A DNA stretch of 51,553 nucleotides from Dehalococcoidia bacterium (GCA_022450525.1 JAKUQA010000010.1:1-51553); one strand, 5' to 3'; shown: positions 18,564 to 28,331, numbered from the stretch's first letter. Numbers and translations: made by a program. Notes: a model not told the origin generated them from the sequence alone.

Positions 18564-20045
18564 TTGATGTTAACCGTATTGATCTTCATACCAGTATTTG
18601 GAGCTTTGATTATCCCTTTTCTTAGGAACAATCAAAAGTATATTAAATATTGGGCTTTGGCAATTACCTGTTTTGAATTACTTCTGTCTGTTTTTATGTT
18701 GATTAATTTTGACTTATCTAAGAATGGTTATCAATTCGTAGAAAACTATGAGTGGATTCCTTCACTTGGTATTTCTTATCATCTCGGTGTAGATGGATTA
18801 AGTTTACCATTAGTTTTTTTGACAACTTTGTTATTTGTTTGTGCGGTTTCGATTTCAATGTCAATTAATACACGTGTGGCAGAATATTTTTTCTGGTTTT
18901 TGATTTTAGAAACTTCAGTTTTGGGTGTTTTTATTTCGTTAGATTTAGTATTATTCTTTATTTTTTGGGAAATCGAACTTATACCTATGTATTTTATTAT
19001 TTCAGTTTGGGGTTCAGGGCGTAAAGAATACTCAGCAATGAAATTTGTGATATACACATTATTTGGATCTGCGTTTATGTTGGTTGGTTTATTGATAACA
19101 GGTTTATCAATAGGTAGTTTTAATATAGAAGAACTTTCAAATATAACATTGACGGCAGATAATTTCTTAATATCACCTGTTTATGTTTTTATTATGTTTT
19201 TTGTTGCTTTCGCAATCAAATTACCATCATGGCCACTACATTCTTGGCTTCCCGACGCACATACAGATGCCCCAACAGCAGGAAGTGTAATATTGGCTGG
19301 AGTTTTAATTAAAATGGGTGGGTATGGCATTATCAGAATTTGTGTTCAAATATTTCAACAAGAAGCAAAAGATTTATCTTTGTTGTTGGTATTTTTGGGA
19401 GCATTTAGTTTGATTTATGGCGCAATTATCACTTTTAGACAAACGGATATAAAAAAACTTATTGCTTTCAGTAGCGTAAGCCACATGGGTATAGTTTTAT
19501 TGGGAATTAGTGCATATAAGTCTAATAATCCAGATGTTGCATCATTTGGATTAGAAGGTGCAGCATTACAAATGTTTACTCATGGGACAATTACTGGTTT
19601 ATTATTTCTTTCTATTGGCTTGATATATGATCGTCTACACACTAGAGAAATAACTCAATTACAAGGCCTTGTCTACAAGGCCCCAACAATAAGCTTGTTT
19701 TTTGTTATAGCTTCTATGGCTTCTCTTGGATTGCCGGGATTAAGTGGATTTGTTGCTGAAATAACTGTTTTTATGGCTGCCTTTGCTGTTTGGAATTGGT
19801 TTACAGTTATTAGTGTTTTTTCGATAGTTCTTACAGCTGGATATATGTTATGGCTAGTGCAAAGAGTGATTTTTGGAGATCATATTGGTGATGAAAAGAA
19901 TTTACAAAAACTTTCCACATATGAATATATTCCTGCATTATTACTTGTGGCGTCAATTATAGTGCTAGGTGTATATCCCAGTATTATCTTTGAATTTTTT
20001 GAACAGAGTGTTACTGCTTTTGTCAATAATACAATAGGAGTTTAA
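18564..20045 (+). CDS. nuoM: NADH-quinone oxidoreductase subunit M
   Basis: NuoM, 493 residues, has about 14 spans and the conserved motifs FFIFWEIELIPMYFIISVWG (essential Glu) and HSWLPDAHTDAPTAGSVILAGVLIKMGGYG. It is an antiporter-like proton-pumping subunit. Two starts compete: TTG 18564 with AAAGG 8 nt upstream, and ATG 18567 with a spacing of 11; the former is kept. nuoN starts 5 nt after the stop. Confidence 0.94.
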   Translation: MMLTVLIFIPVFGALIIPFLRNNQKYIKYWALAITCFELLLSVFMLINFDLSKNGYQFVENYEWIPSLGISYHLGVDGLSLPLVFLTTLLFVCAVSISMSINTRVAEYFFWFLILETSVLGVFISLDLVLFFIFWEIELIPMYFIISVWGSGRKEYSAMKFVIYTLFGSAFMLVGLLITGLSIGSFNIEELSNITLTADNFLISPVYVFIMFFVAFAIKLPSWPLHSWLPDAHTDAPTAGSVILAGVLIKMGGYGIIRICVQIFQQEAKDLSLLLVFLGAFSLIYGAIITFRQTDIKKLIAFSSVSHMGIVLLGISAYKSNNPDVASFGLEGAALQMFTHGTITGLLFLSIGLIYDRLHTREITQLQGLVYKAPTISLFFVIASMASLGLPGLSGFVAEITVFMAAFAVWNWFTVISVFSIVLTAGYMLWLVQRVIFGDHIGDEKNLQKLSTYEYIPALLLVASIIVLGVYPSIIFEFFEQSVTAFVNNTIGV

Positions 20046-20050
20046 ATTAA

Positions 20051-21487
20051 ATGGATGTAGCGGATTTAATATATATAGGGAGCGAGATAATTGTTGCGGT
20101 AACTGCAACTTTAACCCTTTTGATGGGAATTTTTTCTGGAAGATATATCATTGTTAAAATCGTATCGTTATTAGGTATTCTATCTGGTTTAATTTATGCT
20201 GTAGGTTTATGGTTTGTATCCACATCGTATGTTTTTTATAACACAATTCATGCAAACCAATTAAGTGTGTTTTTTAAGATACTTGTCTTAGTCACCTTAT
20301 TATTGGTTATTACAGGATCTTATGATTACTCTAAGTACTTTGGAAAACTTAGAGTAGAATATCTTAGTTTAATGATGTATTCATCGGTAGGTATGATGCT
20401 TTTACCTGCAAGTAATGACTTTATTACAGCATATATCAGCCTTGAATTAATTGCTCTTCCTCTGGTTGCAGTAATTGCAATGACTAAAGAAGAATATTCT
20501 ATCGAAGCAAGTTTGAAATTTTTAATATTTAGTGCAATAAGCTCGGCATTTTTATTGTACGGAATAGTTCTGTTATATGGATTTAGTGGCTCGACTAATT
20601 TTGAGGTTATTGCGCATATTTTATCAAATACAAACTTAGATTCAAATATTTCAATAGTATTAATAGCTATTTTATTTATTCTTGGTGGAGTTGGATTTAA
20701 GGTGGGAATCGTTCCTTTTTATATGTGGATTCCAGATGTTTATGAAGGTGCTCCGACTCCAGTTGTTGCCTTTTTGTCTATTGCTAGTAAATCTGTAGGA
20801 TTTGCTTTGCTAATAAAAGTCTTTTTGATTGCTTATGAATTCGCAGACTGGACTTTTACTATCTCAATTATTGCTGCCCTTACCATGATAGTAGGTAATG
20901 CAGGAGCTTTACTTCAAGATAATACAAAGAGATTATTGGGTTATAGTGGTATAGCACATGCAGGGTATATATTAATTGGCATTGCATGTTTTTCTCAGAT
21001 TGGTACGAGTACTGGACAGGTTGCGGTTATATTTTATTTATTAACTTATGCTTTTACAAATATTGCTGCTTTTTATTCACTGATGAATATTTCATTATCC
21101 ACCAATAGTTATTCAATTCAAAGTTACTCTGGTGCTTTTTTTAATAATAAATTTGCCTCAATTGTTTTAATGATATCTTTTCTTTCTCTTATTGGATTAC
21201 CTCCAACTTCTGGATTTTTAGGAAAACTATATTTATTCAATGCCGCAATAAAATCTGAATTAATTTGGTTAGTTTTATTTGGCGTAATTAATAGTGTTTT
21301 TTCAGCTTATTACTATCTAAAAGTTATTAAAACACTTTTTGATTCTGATATTGAAATAATCAAATATCAGACTTCTAGATCTTATTCATTGAATATTGTA
21401 TTAATATGTGCATTATTAGGTGTGTTAATTTTGGGAGTATATCCTGACCCATTCTTGCGATTATTGGAAACATCTCTTAGTAGTTAA
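20051..21487 (+). CDS. nuoN: NADH-quinone oxidoreductase subunit N
   Basis: NuoN, 478 residues, is the third antiporter-like subunit. It contains TAYISLELIALPLVAVIAM with the buried Glu, FKVGIVPFYMWIPDVYEGAPTPVVAFLSIASK, and DNTKRLLGYSGIAHAGYILIG. About 14 spans are visible. It closes the set A, B, C, D, H, I, J, K, L, M, N; genes for the NADH-oxidising subunits E, F and G are not in this operon. Confidence 0.94.
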   Translation: MDVADLIYIGSEIIVAVTATLTLLMGIFSGRYIIVKIVSLLGILSGLIYAVGLWFVSTSYVFYNTIHANQLSVFFKILVLVTLLLVITGSYDYSKYFGKLRVEYLSLMMYSSVGMMLLPASNDFITAYISLELIALPLVAVIAMTKEEYSIEASLKFLIFSAISSAFLLYGIVLLYGFSGSTNFEVIAHILSNTNLDSNISIVLIAILFILGGVGFKVGIVPFYMWIPDVYEGAPTPVVAFLSIASKSVGFALLIKVFLIAYEFADWTFTISIIAALTMIVGNAGALLQDNTKRLLGYSGIAHAGYILIGIACFSQIGTSTGQVAVIFYLLTYAFTNIAAFYSLMNISLSTNSYSIQSYSGAFFNNKFASIVLMISFLSLIGLPPTSGFLGKLYLFNAAIKSELIWLVLFGVINSVFSAYYYLKVIKTLFDSDIEIIKYQTSRSYSLNIVLICALLGVLILGVYPDPFLRLLETSLSS

Positions 21488-21507
21488 AAATTATATTGAG
21501 ATTAGTG

Positions 21508-21780
21508 ATGAAACTATACATCATATTGGCAGAAATGAAAGGCGATTTTATTTCCTACAATGGTAATCAATATGATAATTTTCAAATGCTTGGGTATAAA
21601 TTTGCTAAAGATCATACGGACGCATGCGTAGATTTTTTTAGTGATCCTGCATTTCCCATTGATTGGAATGATGTTGAATATATATGGGCTGAAGAATTGT
21701 TAATAGAAGAAGGTTCTGGCAAATTTGGTGAAAATAGAAAAATCTACACTGATGTATTTCGGTTACCATCTAATGAATAG
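21508..21780 (+). CDS. Small acidic protein of unknown function after nuoN
   Basis: The protein is 90 residues if it starts at ATG 21508; an in-frame TTG at 21496 would add four residues. It is soluble and acidic, with aromatic residues around FSDPAFPIDWNDVEYIWAEEL. I do not recognise a family. It begins 20 nt after nuoN and is probably transcribed with it. The last 11 nt overlap the convergent cofC gene. Its retention at the end of the operon suggests it is a genuine gene rather than a random frame. Confidence 0.55.
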   Translation: MKLYIILAEMKGDFISYNGNQYDNFQMLGYKFAKDHTDACVDFFSDPAFPIDWNDVEYIWAEELLIEEGSGKFGENRKIYTDVFRLPSNE

Positions 21781-22585
21781 ATATATCTATAGACGTATTA
21801 TAATAAATAATATTCTGTGATTCTTTTAATTCGATGTTCTTTAGTAGTCTAAATGTGTTACATTTGGACTTTACTTTTATTTCAGTTCCAACGTTTCGAA
21901 ACTTATTAATTGGTATGACAATTTTTCCTTTAGTATCTAAAACATTTCTAATATTATCGTTAATTTTCATTAATTCGATTAAATCTGAGTGATCATCAAT
22001 ATCGTAATTTACACCAGGGCTATTTATTTCTTCATACTTGTTAAGTATTTTTATATGAGAATCGAAGCTATTTTCCCCAAAGCTGAATTGGAAATTGTTT
22101 TTCATCGGTAATAGTATTCCATTAGTGCCATTGTCCTTAGTAGCTTTTGCTATTACAGGTGTTTTAAAATCATTAGATTTTTGAACAAATTGTAATATAT
22201 CAGTCGTTTCTAACATGCCAAGATCTGCTGGTAGTATCAACTTATTTGTAGTTTGTGATACGTGTATATATTGTTGTAGACTCTCGTTTAAATTCTGACC
22301 TAATTCTTTGATAGGTATTTGATTTTTTATTGAATAAATATGAGAAATATAATCTAATTGCGATGGTGGATACGAGTTACCTAGTATAACAATATTTGGT
22401 TTAATTTTTAATTGATTAAATGCGTTGTATGAATTAGTCACTACATGATTTAGCAACCAAATAGTTAAGTTTTTTCGTTGTAGTTCATTTAAATTTGATG
22501 AAAGACGTGTTTTTGTATTTCCAACAGATATATTCCCAATTGGTATGATTATTTCAAAAGTAGGTATAGATTTATGCTTTGGCAT
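21770..22585 (-). CDS. cofC: CofC/FbiD-type guanylyltransferase for F420 synthesis
   Basis: CofC activates 2-phospholactate or phosphoenolpyruvate with GTP, making the donor used by CofD. The 271-residue protein shows the CofC pattern IPIGNISVGNTKTRL near the N-terminus, LPADLGMLETTDI (nucleotide and metal site), and the DNGTNGILLPM...FSFGENSFDSHI segment. It ends with about 55 residues beyond the usual CofC fold (VIPINKFRNVGTEIKVKSK and after), of unknown role. It overlaps cofD by 14 nt and is the last gene of the operon. Its stop overlaps the small gene after nuoN by 11 nt. Confidence 0.85.
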   Translation of the reverse strand: MPKHKSIPTFEIIIPIGNISVGNTKTRLSSNLNELQRKNLTIWLLNHVVTNSYNAFNQLKIKPNIVILGNSYPPSQLDYISHIYSIKNQIPIKELGQNLNESLQQYIHVSQTTNKLILPADLGMLETTDILQFVQKSNDFKTPVIAKATKDNGTNGILLPMKNNFQFSFGENSFDSHIKILNKYEEINSPGVNYDIDDHSDLIELMKINDNIRNVLDTKGKIVIPINKFRNVGTEIKVKSKCNTFRLLKNIELKESQNIIYYNTSIDISIH

Positions 22586-23543
22586 TGCATGTTTGATTAT
22601 TGATAATTTTTAAAATAAATTCTGCGAGTTGTATTTTATCTTCATCTGAATTCATTATAGTATTAGTAGCAACGGCATTTATTCCTAATTTCTCAATATT
22701 TTTAATTTCGTGTAAATCTTGACTATCTATTATTAATACATCACAAATCCCATGTAATAATTTTGCTATACCAACACAACTTACATCTTCACCAAATTCA
22801 TTTAACATTTTTGCTGCTGGACCTTTAATTGCGTTCCCATTAACGATTGGACTTACTGCTATTTTAATACCATTAAAATTTTGAATTTTTTCTCGTACAG
22901 TGTTTATAGATAGTATAGGGTCAATACTAACATAAGGATTTGATGGGGATATGACTAATGCATCACAGGTTTCTAACGCTTGTTCAAATCCAGTAGATAT
23001 TTGTGCTAAATCTATTCCTTCAAAATCAATTTTTAATAATTTTGGTTTACATTTGTGTTCAACGAAGTATTCTTGAAATTTCAATTTACCAATTTCTGTT
23101 GTACAAATTGTTCTAACCTTTTGATCAGACATTGGATATATTTCTGATTTAATACCTAGTTTTGTTTTAATTGATTGTATAGATTCAGATAAAGTTTTTC
23201 CGGATCGTATCAATTCTGTTCTTAAAATATGAGTTGCAAAATCCTTGTCTCCAATATTAAACCACGTGTCATACCCATAAAAGTCCAACATATTTAAAGC
23301 GACATACGAGTCATTCTTTATTCCCCACCCCTGAGTTACATTAGATAAATTACTCAATGAATACATCATGGTGTCAAGATCAGGGCAAATATATAAACCG
23401 TATAATTCTGTATCATCTGCTGTATTAACTACAATCTTTAATTGACGAGGATCAAGAGATAGATAAAAACCTTTTGCTAATTTGGCACCACCCACACCAC
23501 CAGCCAAGGTTAATATGCTTATTTCAGCTATATCACTATTCAT
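22572..23543 (-). CDS. cofD: 2-phospho-L-lactate (or PEP) transferase CofD
   Basis: CofD joins the activated phospholactyl or enolpyruvyl group to Fo to give F420-0 or dehydro-F420-0. The 323-residue sequence opens with LTLAGGVGGAKLAKGF, has VVNTADDTELYGLYICPDLDTMMYSL for Fo and nucleotide binding, and contains VISPSNPYVSIDPIL with the phosphate-binding site. Length is as expected. Its ATG shares one base with the TAA of cofH and its end overlaps cofC by 14 nt, so translation is likely coupled. Confidence 0.92.
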   Translation of the reverse strand: MNSDIAEISILTLAGGVGGAKLAKGFYLSLDPRQLKIVVNTADDTELYGLYICPDLDTMMYSLSNLSNVTQGWGIKNDSYVALNMLDFYGYDTWFNIGDKDFATHILRTELIRSGKTLSESIQSIKTKLGIKSEIYPMSDQKVRTICTTEIGKLKFQEYFVEHKCKPKLLKIDFEGIDLAQISTGFEQALETCDALVISPSNPYVSIDPILSINTVREKIQNFNGIKIAVSPIVNGNAIKGPAAKMLNEFGEDVSCVGIAKLLHGICDVLIIDSQDLHEIKNIEKLGINAVATNTIMNSDEDKIQLAEFILKIINNQTCNAKA

Positions 23544-24877
23544 TAGCGTGGACTTTGTAGTCTTTTGTCAGATTTATTGGGATGAATATATTTATATTCA
23601 GGCATTTTGATTAGTTGTTTATAAGAACCAAAAATCTTTTCACTGTTTTCTTCTATTGAATCAAGAGGATCGTTAAAATCTTCTTTTTCAGAAAAAATCT
23701 TATGTATACTATAGTCAGTATATCTCTCTGCAGGAGTTCGCCCCGATTCCCATATAAGCTGTCGTATTTCTCTAGGTCTTAATAATTGCCCATGTTGAGC
23801 GCCGGCTGCTGTTGAAATACTTTCATTCATCAAAGTGCCTCCCATATCATTAACGCCAGCATTGAGGAGAATCTGGGCTATATGGGGTCCTTCTTTGGGC
23901 CAAGATACTTGAATATTTGGTATCCAATTATTTAATGCTATTCTTGATATAGCATGAATTTTTAGAACCTCAACACCTGATGGCCCTTTTCTTAGGTTTG
24001 GTATAGAATTTTTCTTAAACATTGGTGCTTCATCAAAAATAAAACTCAAAGGTACAAATTCAGTAAAACCTCCAGTTGATTTCTGAATGTTTCTGAGAAG
24101 TACAAGATGATTGGCAATGTGATCATTTGTTTCTATATGTCCATACATCATTGTCGAAGTTGTTGGTATTCCAATCTTATGGGCAGTTGTAATAACATCA
24201 GTCCATTGTTTTACCGTGATTCTGCCTGGTGAAATAATATCTCTGACTTTTTGATCTAATATTTCTGCTGAAGTTCCTGGTAGGCTTGTAACTTTGGCAT
24301 TTTTCAGTTCAATAAGATAATCTTGAATAGTTGTCTTGGATCTAATTGATCCATATAAAACTTCCTCTGGCGAAAATCCATGTATATGTATATTTGGAAT
24401 TTCTTTCTTGATTTCTTTACATAATTCTATGTAATAATTTCCATTCATTTTGGGTGGTAATCCTGCTTGAATACATAGTTCTGTAGCCCCTAAGAGGTAT
24501 GCTTGTTTTCCTCTTCTAATTATCTCTTCAGTAGGTAGAATATAGGATTCTTCTGTTTTATAATCTCGACTAAATGCACAAAACCCACATCCTTTGATAC
24601 AAACATTTGTAAAATTTATATTTCGGTTTACCACATATGTTACTTTATCGCCAACAGTTGTGGTTCTTAGTAAATCTGCTGTTAATACTACAGAGTTTAA
24701 ATCAGAACCATTTGTATTCAGTAGTAAAGCAATTTCTGGAGCAGAAATATCCTTACCCTCAAGAGCTTTGTTTAATATTTTAGCGATTTTAGAAGTAATG
24801 TTGGAAAGTGATCTGCTTAATTCTGAATTAGGCAATTGTTGGTCTTTTAACTTTGACATAGTTAAATATTCCTCCAT
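23543..24877 (-). CDS. cofH: Fo synthase subunit 2 (radical SAM)
   Basis: CofH is a radical SAM enzyme that condenses tyrosine with 5-amino-6-ribitylaminouracil on the way to Fo. The cluster motif is Cys93-x3-Cys97-x2-Cys100 (CIKGCGFCAF), followed by the GATELCIQAGLPP and HGFSPEEV segments found in this family. An alternative ATG at 24859 has GGAGG 11 nt upstream; the start at 24877 has AAAAGG 8 nt upstream. Either way the start overlaps the end of cofG (32 or 50 nt). The split from CofG is unlike the fused FbiC of Actinobacteria. Confidence 0.93.
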   Translation of the reverse strand: MEEYLTMSKLKDQQLPNSELSRSLSNITSKIAKILNKALEGKDISAPEIALLLNTNGSDLNSVVLTADLLRTTTVGDKVTYVVNRNINFTNVCIKGCGFCAFSRDYKTEESYILPTEEIIRRGKQAYLLGATELCIQAGLPPKMNGNYYIELCKEIKKEIPNIHIHGFSPEEVLYGSIRSKTTIQDYLIELKNAKVTSLPGTSAEILDQKVRDIISPGRITVKQWTDVITTAHKIGIPTTSTMMYGHIETNDHIANHLVLLRNIQKSTGGFTEFVPLSFIFDEAPMFKKNSIPNLRKGPSGVEVLKIHAISRIALNNWIPNIQVSWPKEGPHIAQILLNAGVNDMGGTLMNESISTAAGAQHGQLLRPREIRQLIWESGRTPAERYTDYSIHKIFSEKEDFNDPLDSIEENSEKIFGSYKQLIKMPEYKYIHPNKSDKRLQSPR

Positions 24878-26105
24878 TTACAAAACCTTTTGAATCAACC
24901 GATGAATCGATTTTTTTTGATAAAAGGGATGAGTTTTTAAATTGAGCATTTTTTGATTTAATAAATTCTGGGTAGATAGGCAACCTTGGTTTCAATTCAA
25001 ATCCTTTTTCAGTAGTTTTTTGATTTAATTGTTCAATAGTAGGCCAGGGGGCTTCAGGATTTACATAATCAATAGTTAGTGGAGATATTCCACCCCAGTC
25101 GTTTATTCCTGCACTGAGGAAATTCTCATAATATCCTTCATTAAGATTAGGTGGTACTTGAATATTGGCATTTGTCCCCATAATAATACGGGTAGCTGCA
25201 ATTGTCCAAATAAAATCTTGGATATGAGGTTCAGGATGGCTTTTCATAGGAATATCAGTTTTGGCTCTGAAGTTTTGAATTATTAACTCCTGTATGTGGC
25301 CATAGTTTTCATTTATTTTTTTGATTGCAAAAATAGAATCTAATCTTTCTATTTTTGTTTCTCCAATTCCTACTAAAATACCTGTTGTAAATGGTATTTG
25401 TAATTTTCCAGCATTTTCGATTGTTTTTAACCGTGCTTTTGGGCGTTTGCTCGCGGCAAATTCATGAGGTCCACCTGGTTCTGATAACCTATCGCTGATG
25501 TTTTCTAACATTAAGCCCAGAGAAACATTACTTTCTTTTAATCTTTTCATATCATTTCGTGTCATAGTTCCTGGATTTCCATGTGGGAATAAATTTGTTT
25601 GACTAGCAACTAATTCTGAGATACTGGAAAGATATTCTATTGTAGATATGTAACCATGATCTTTAAGCCATTTTTTCACAATGGGAAATTTTCTTTCTGG
25701 ACGTTCTCCAAGAGTAAAGAGCACTTCTTTGCAACCCATTAGATCTGCTTTTTGTGCTAGATCTAAAATATAATCCTCTTTCAAAAAAATCGTATCATAT
25801 GATTTTGGGTCTTCTCGAAATGTACAGTAGGAACAAACATCAGAACATACTTGTGTTAATGGAACAAATATTTTTGGAGAAAAAGTCACAATATTTTTTT
25901 TACCTTCATTTCTTATTAAAGATGCTGAAAGACATAAATCGTTCAGGGAAATATTCTTATCCAAAAGTATCTCATATAAATCATCATGAGGAATAAGTCG
26001 ATTTTCAATAATCATCTCAGTTATATTACGAAGTCGATAAGGCATATTCGCTTTTTCAGATTCTGAAATATTGTAGTCGATATTTAAATTTAGATTCGAT
26101 TCCAT
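24828..26105 (-). CDS. cofG: Fo synthase subunit 1 (radical SAM)
   Basis: CofG is the radical SAM partner that completes Fo from the CofH product. Cluster ligands are Cys87, Cys91 and Cys94 in CSDVCSYCTF, and GCKEVLFTLGERPE and NLFPHGNPGTMTRNDM follow as in this family. The protein is 425 residues. It overlaps the next gene cofH and sits 14 nt after the thioredoxin-like gene. The 20-residue N-terminal lead before the PYRLRNIT segment is variable in the family. Confidence 0.93.
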   Translation of the reverse strand: MESNLNLNIDYNISESEKANMPYRLRNITEMIIENRLIPHDDLYEILLDKNISLNDLCLSASLIRNEGKKNIVTFSPKIFVPLTQVCSDVCSYCTFREDPKSYDTIFLKEDYILDLAQKADLMGCKEVLFTLGERPERKFPIVKKWLKDHGYISTIEYLSSISELVASQTNLFPHGNPGTMTRNDMKRLKESNVSLGLMLENISDRLSEPGGPHEFAASKRPKARLKTIENAGKLQIPFTTGILVGIGETKIERLDSIFAIKKINENYGHIQELIIQNFRAKTDIPMKSHPEPHIQDFIWTIAATRIIMGTNANIQVPPNLNEGYYENFLSAGINDWGGISPLTIDYVNPEAPWPTIEQLNQKTTEKGFELKPRLPIYPEFIKSKNAQFKNSSLLSKKIDSSVDSKGFVNGGIFNYVKVKRPTIA

Positions 26106-26119
26106 ATTGTTAATTATTT

Positions 26120-27022
26120 CTATGTATTGCCATTAAATAATTGTTTAATAGAAAGCTCTAATTCAATTTGAGGTACAAAACTTTCAAATTTATCTGTAAT
26201 TATACCTTCTTTATTGATCAAGAAAACCCAAGGTTCACTAGGTAAATTCCAAGGTTTAATTACGGATGAAATTTCAGTAAATTCCCCTTCGCTATTTCTA
26301 CTCTGCATATCATATACTTCTATATGTACGAAATACATATCCTTACGGTAATTTTCATGAAGAGTTTTGATAATATTTATTTGAGGTCCACAAGTGAAAC
26401 TTTTACATTGACCTGGAGTCGCAAATAACAACAATAATGGTTTTTCTTTTGACAGTAGTATTTCGTCAACTCCCTTGTTATATAATTCAAAAAGTGGGTT
26501 GATGTCAGAAGTTATATTCTTAAGTTCTTCAGTATTTATAGCGACTAAGTTGTTTGTTTTTGGTATCTTATCACCTACTTTTGGTGTTGAACTAATCGAT
26601 TTGACACCAATAACTATCCGTGCTTTTTGATTCTTATATTCTCCATCCTGAGGTGTGATTTCGGCGAGCCAATCTCCTGGTGTGTCAAAATCTACAGTTG
26701 TAGTAAAAATCCCAGATTTCGAATTAGGCCAATTAATAAAATATCCTTCGTTTGAAAACTTAAATACCGAGGTGTTGTTTTCTTCTTGAAAAAAATCTAT
26801 TGAAATTTTGTTTGCAGTAATTGTATTTCTTTGAGGATTTTGAATCCCAATTATTAATCTGTTGGATCCGACAGCTATATCACTAGATCCAAGTGTTGCT
26901 ATAAGGTTCAATTCCACTTTTTTTGTAGATTCTGAATTATCGTATAATAAAAAGTATGAAATACTTAATATTAATGTAATTATTGAAATCCCAAAAAATA
27001 AAAATAATATACGTTTATTCAT
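26120..27022 (-). CDS. Membrane-anchored thioredoxin-like protein
   Basis: The protein has 300 residues with one N-terminal span (residues 5-25), a beta-rich domain up to about residue 150, and a thioredoxin-like domain from about residue 165. The domain carries LLLLFATPGQCKSFTCGP, in which the cysteines are four residues apart (C-x4-C) rather than the usual C-x2-C. It should face outside the cell. A role in copper or disulfide chemistry is possible by analogy, but not shown. It sits between folB (2 nt) and cofG (14 nt) in the F420 operon. Confidence 0.7.
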   Translation of the reverse strand: MNKRILFLFFGISIITLILSISYFLLYDNSESTKKVELNLIATLGSSDIAVGSNRLIIGIQNPQRNTITANKISIDFFQEENNTSVFKFSNEGYFINWPNSKSGIFTTTVDFDTPGDWLAEITPQDGEYKNQKARIVIGVKSISSTPKVGDKIPKTNNLVAINTEELKNITSDINPLFELYNKGVDEILLSKEKPLLLLFATPGQCKSFTCGPQINIIKTLHENYRKDMYFVHIEVYDMQSRNSEGEFTEISSVIKPWNLPSEPWVFLINKEGIITDKFESFVPQIELELSIKQLFNGNT

Positions 27023-27024
27023 GC

Positions 27025-27405
27025 TTAACCTTTTTTGTCATCACGATATATATGTATAGATATTGTTGATTCAGGATAATGATTAATGGGTGGATTTATT
27101 TTAGATATATCTATTTCAATGGCATTAGGACTAAAGATATTTAATAACTTACTAACTAGATGTTCTGCTAGTGATTCAATCAGATTGAATTTAGTTATTG
27201 TTAATTCTTTATATATAAAATTAATAACATCTGAATAATTGATAGTATCTTCGACTTTATCTGAAGCACTAGGTAATTTCAGATCTTTATAAAGTTTTAT
27301 ATTTAACAAAATATCTTGTAACTTTGACTGCTCTTCGAAAGTTATTCCTAAATGGGCAGCAGCAATAATATTGTTTAGTTCAATATAATCATCATTAAAA
27401 GGCAT
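27025..27405 (-). CDS. folB: Dihydroneopterin aldolase-like protein
   Basis: This 126-residue protein matches FolB: DYIELNNIIAAAHLGITFEEQ contains the active-site Glu of the aldolase, and the strand at ISKINPPINHYPE holds the Lys. FolB splits dihydroneopterin to hydroxymethyl-dihydropterin and glycolaldehyde in folate synthesis. No other folate gene is next to it. Its location in an operon with F420 genes, whose own precursor comes from the same GTP-derived pool, is worth noting. It follows citE after 24 nt. Confidence 0.85.
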   Translation of the reverse strand: MPFNDDYIELNNIIAAAHLGITFEEQSKLQDILLNIKLYKDLKLPSASDKVEDTINYSDVINFIYKELTITKFNLIESLAEHLVSKLLNIFSPNAIEIDISKINPPINHYPESTISIHIYRDDKKG

Positions 27406-27429
27406 AAATATATCTCATTGCATATTTAT

Positions 27430-28302
27430 TTAAGATTGAGACATTCTGTTTGCTAACTCGAGAAGGTTTCGTGCTCTTTTGACTACAGGTACATCAATCA
27501 TTTTACCGTCTAGAGAAGTAGCTCCAGAACCATTTCTTTCAGCTTCTTCAAATACTTCGATTACTTTTTTTGCATATTCTATAGCTTCTTCTGATGGACT
27601 AAATAGATTATTAATACTTTGTAATTGCCCAGGATGAATGGCAAATTTAGCTTTGAATCCAAGAGGTAAAACACTCTTTATTTCTTGTTCAAGTCCGTCA
27701 TTGTCTCTAAAATTCACATATGGGGTATCAATTGCAGTAATACCTGCTGCTTTAGCAGCTACTGCGACTACAGAACGAGGGTAAAGTATTTCAATTCCAG
27801 TTTCAGATCGTTGAATACCCATATCATTTGTGAAATCTTCACCACCAAAAGCGATTCCGAGCATTCTATCTGATGCCGACGCAATACTATTGACATTAAC
27901 TATGGCTGAAGCGCTTTCTATCCAAGCAATAATTTTTGTACTACCCAGTTCTACAGATTTTTCTGATTCTATTTGGCTTAATATTTTACTTACTTCTTTA
28001 ATGTCCCAGCTACTTTCAATTTTACCAACACTTATTCCATAGGTCTTGGAATTAACTACTGCATGGATATCATCAAATGTTAACCCTGTATCTAAAGCAT
28101 TAACTCTTGGAACTATAGATTGATTTTTTCCAGATAATGTTTCTAATTTTTCGCTTATTAAACTACGAGCATTACTTTTTTCGTTGTCAGGTACAGAATC
28201 TTCCATATCAGGTACAAGAATATCTGTATCTGCAGTACTTGCCTTTTCTAACATATCACTTCTATTACCAGGTACAAATAAAAGACTTCTAAATAATTCC
28301 AC
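27430..28302 (-). CDS. CitE/HpcH-type CoA-ester lyase
   Basis: The 290-residue protein is a HpcH/HpaI-family TIM-barrel lyase: MELFRSLLFVPGNRSDMLEKA at the N-terminus, PDMEDSVPDNEK with metal-binding acids, and IAFGGEDFTNDMG. Relatives cleave citryl-, malyl- or citramalyl-CoA; the substrate cannot be read from sequence. The start is GTG at 28302 with AGGAG 6 nt upstream. It is the first gene of the operon that also holds folB and cofGHDC, which gives no clear metabolic link. Confidence 0.86.
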   Translation of the reverse strand: MELFRSLLFVPGNRSDMLEKASTADTDILVPDMEDSVPDNEKSNARSLISEKLETLSGKNQSIVPRVNALDTGLTFDDIHAVVNSKTYGISVGKIESSWDIKEVSKILSQIESEKSVELGSTKIIAWIESASAIVNVNSIASASDRMLGIAFGGEDFTNDMGIQRSETGIEILYPRSVVAVAAKAAGITAIDTPYVNFRDNDGLEQEIKSVLPLGFKAKFAIHPGQLQSINNLFSPSEEAIEYAKKVIEVFEEAERNGSGATSLDGKMIDVPVVKRARNLLELANRMSQS

Positions 28303-28331
28303 TTCGGACTCCTAAATAAAAATAAAATTAA

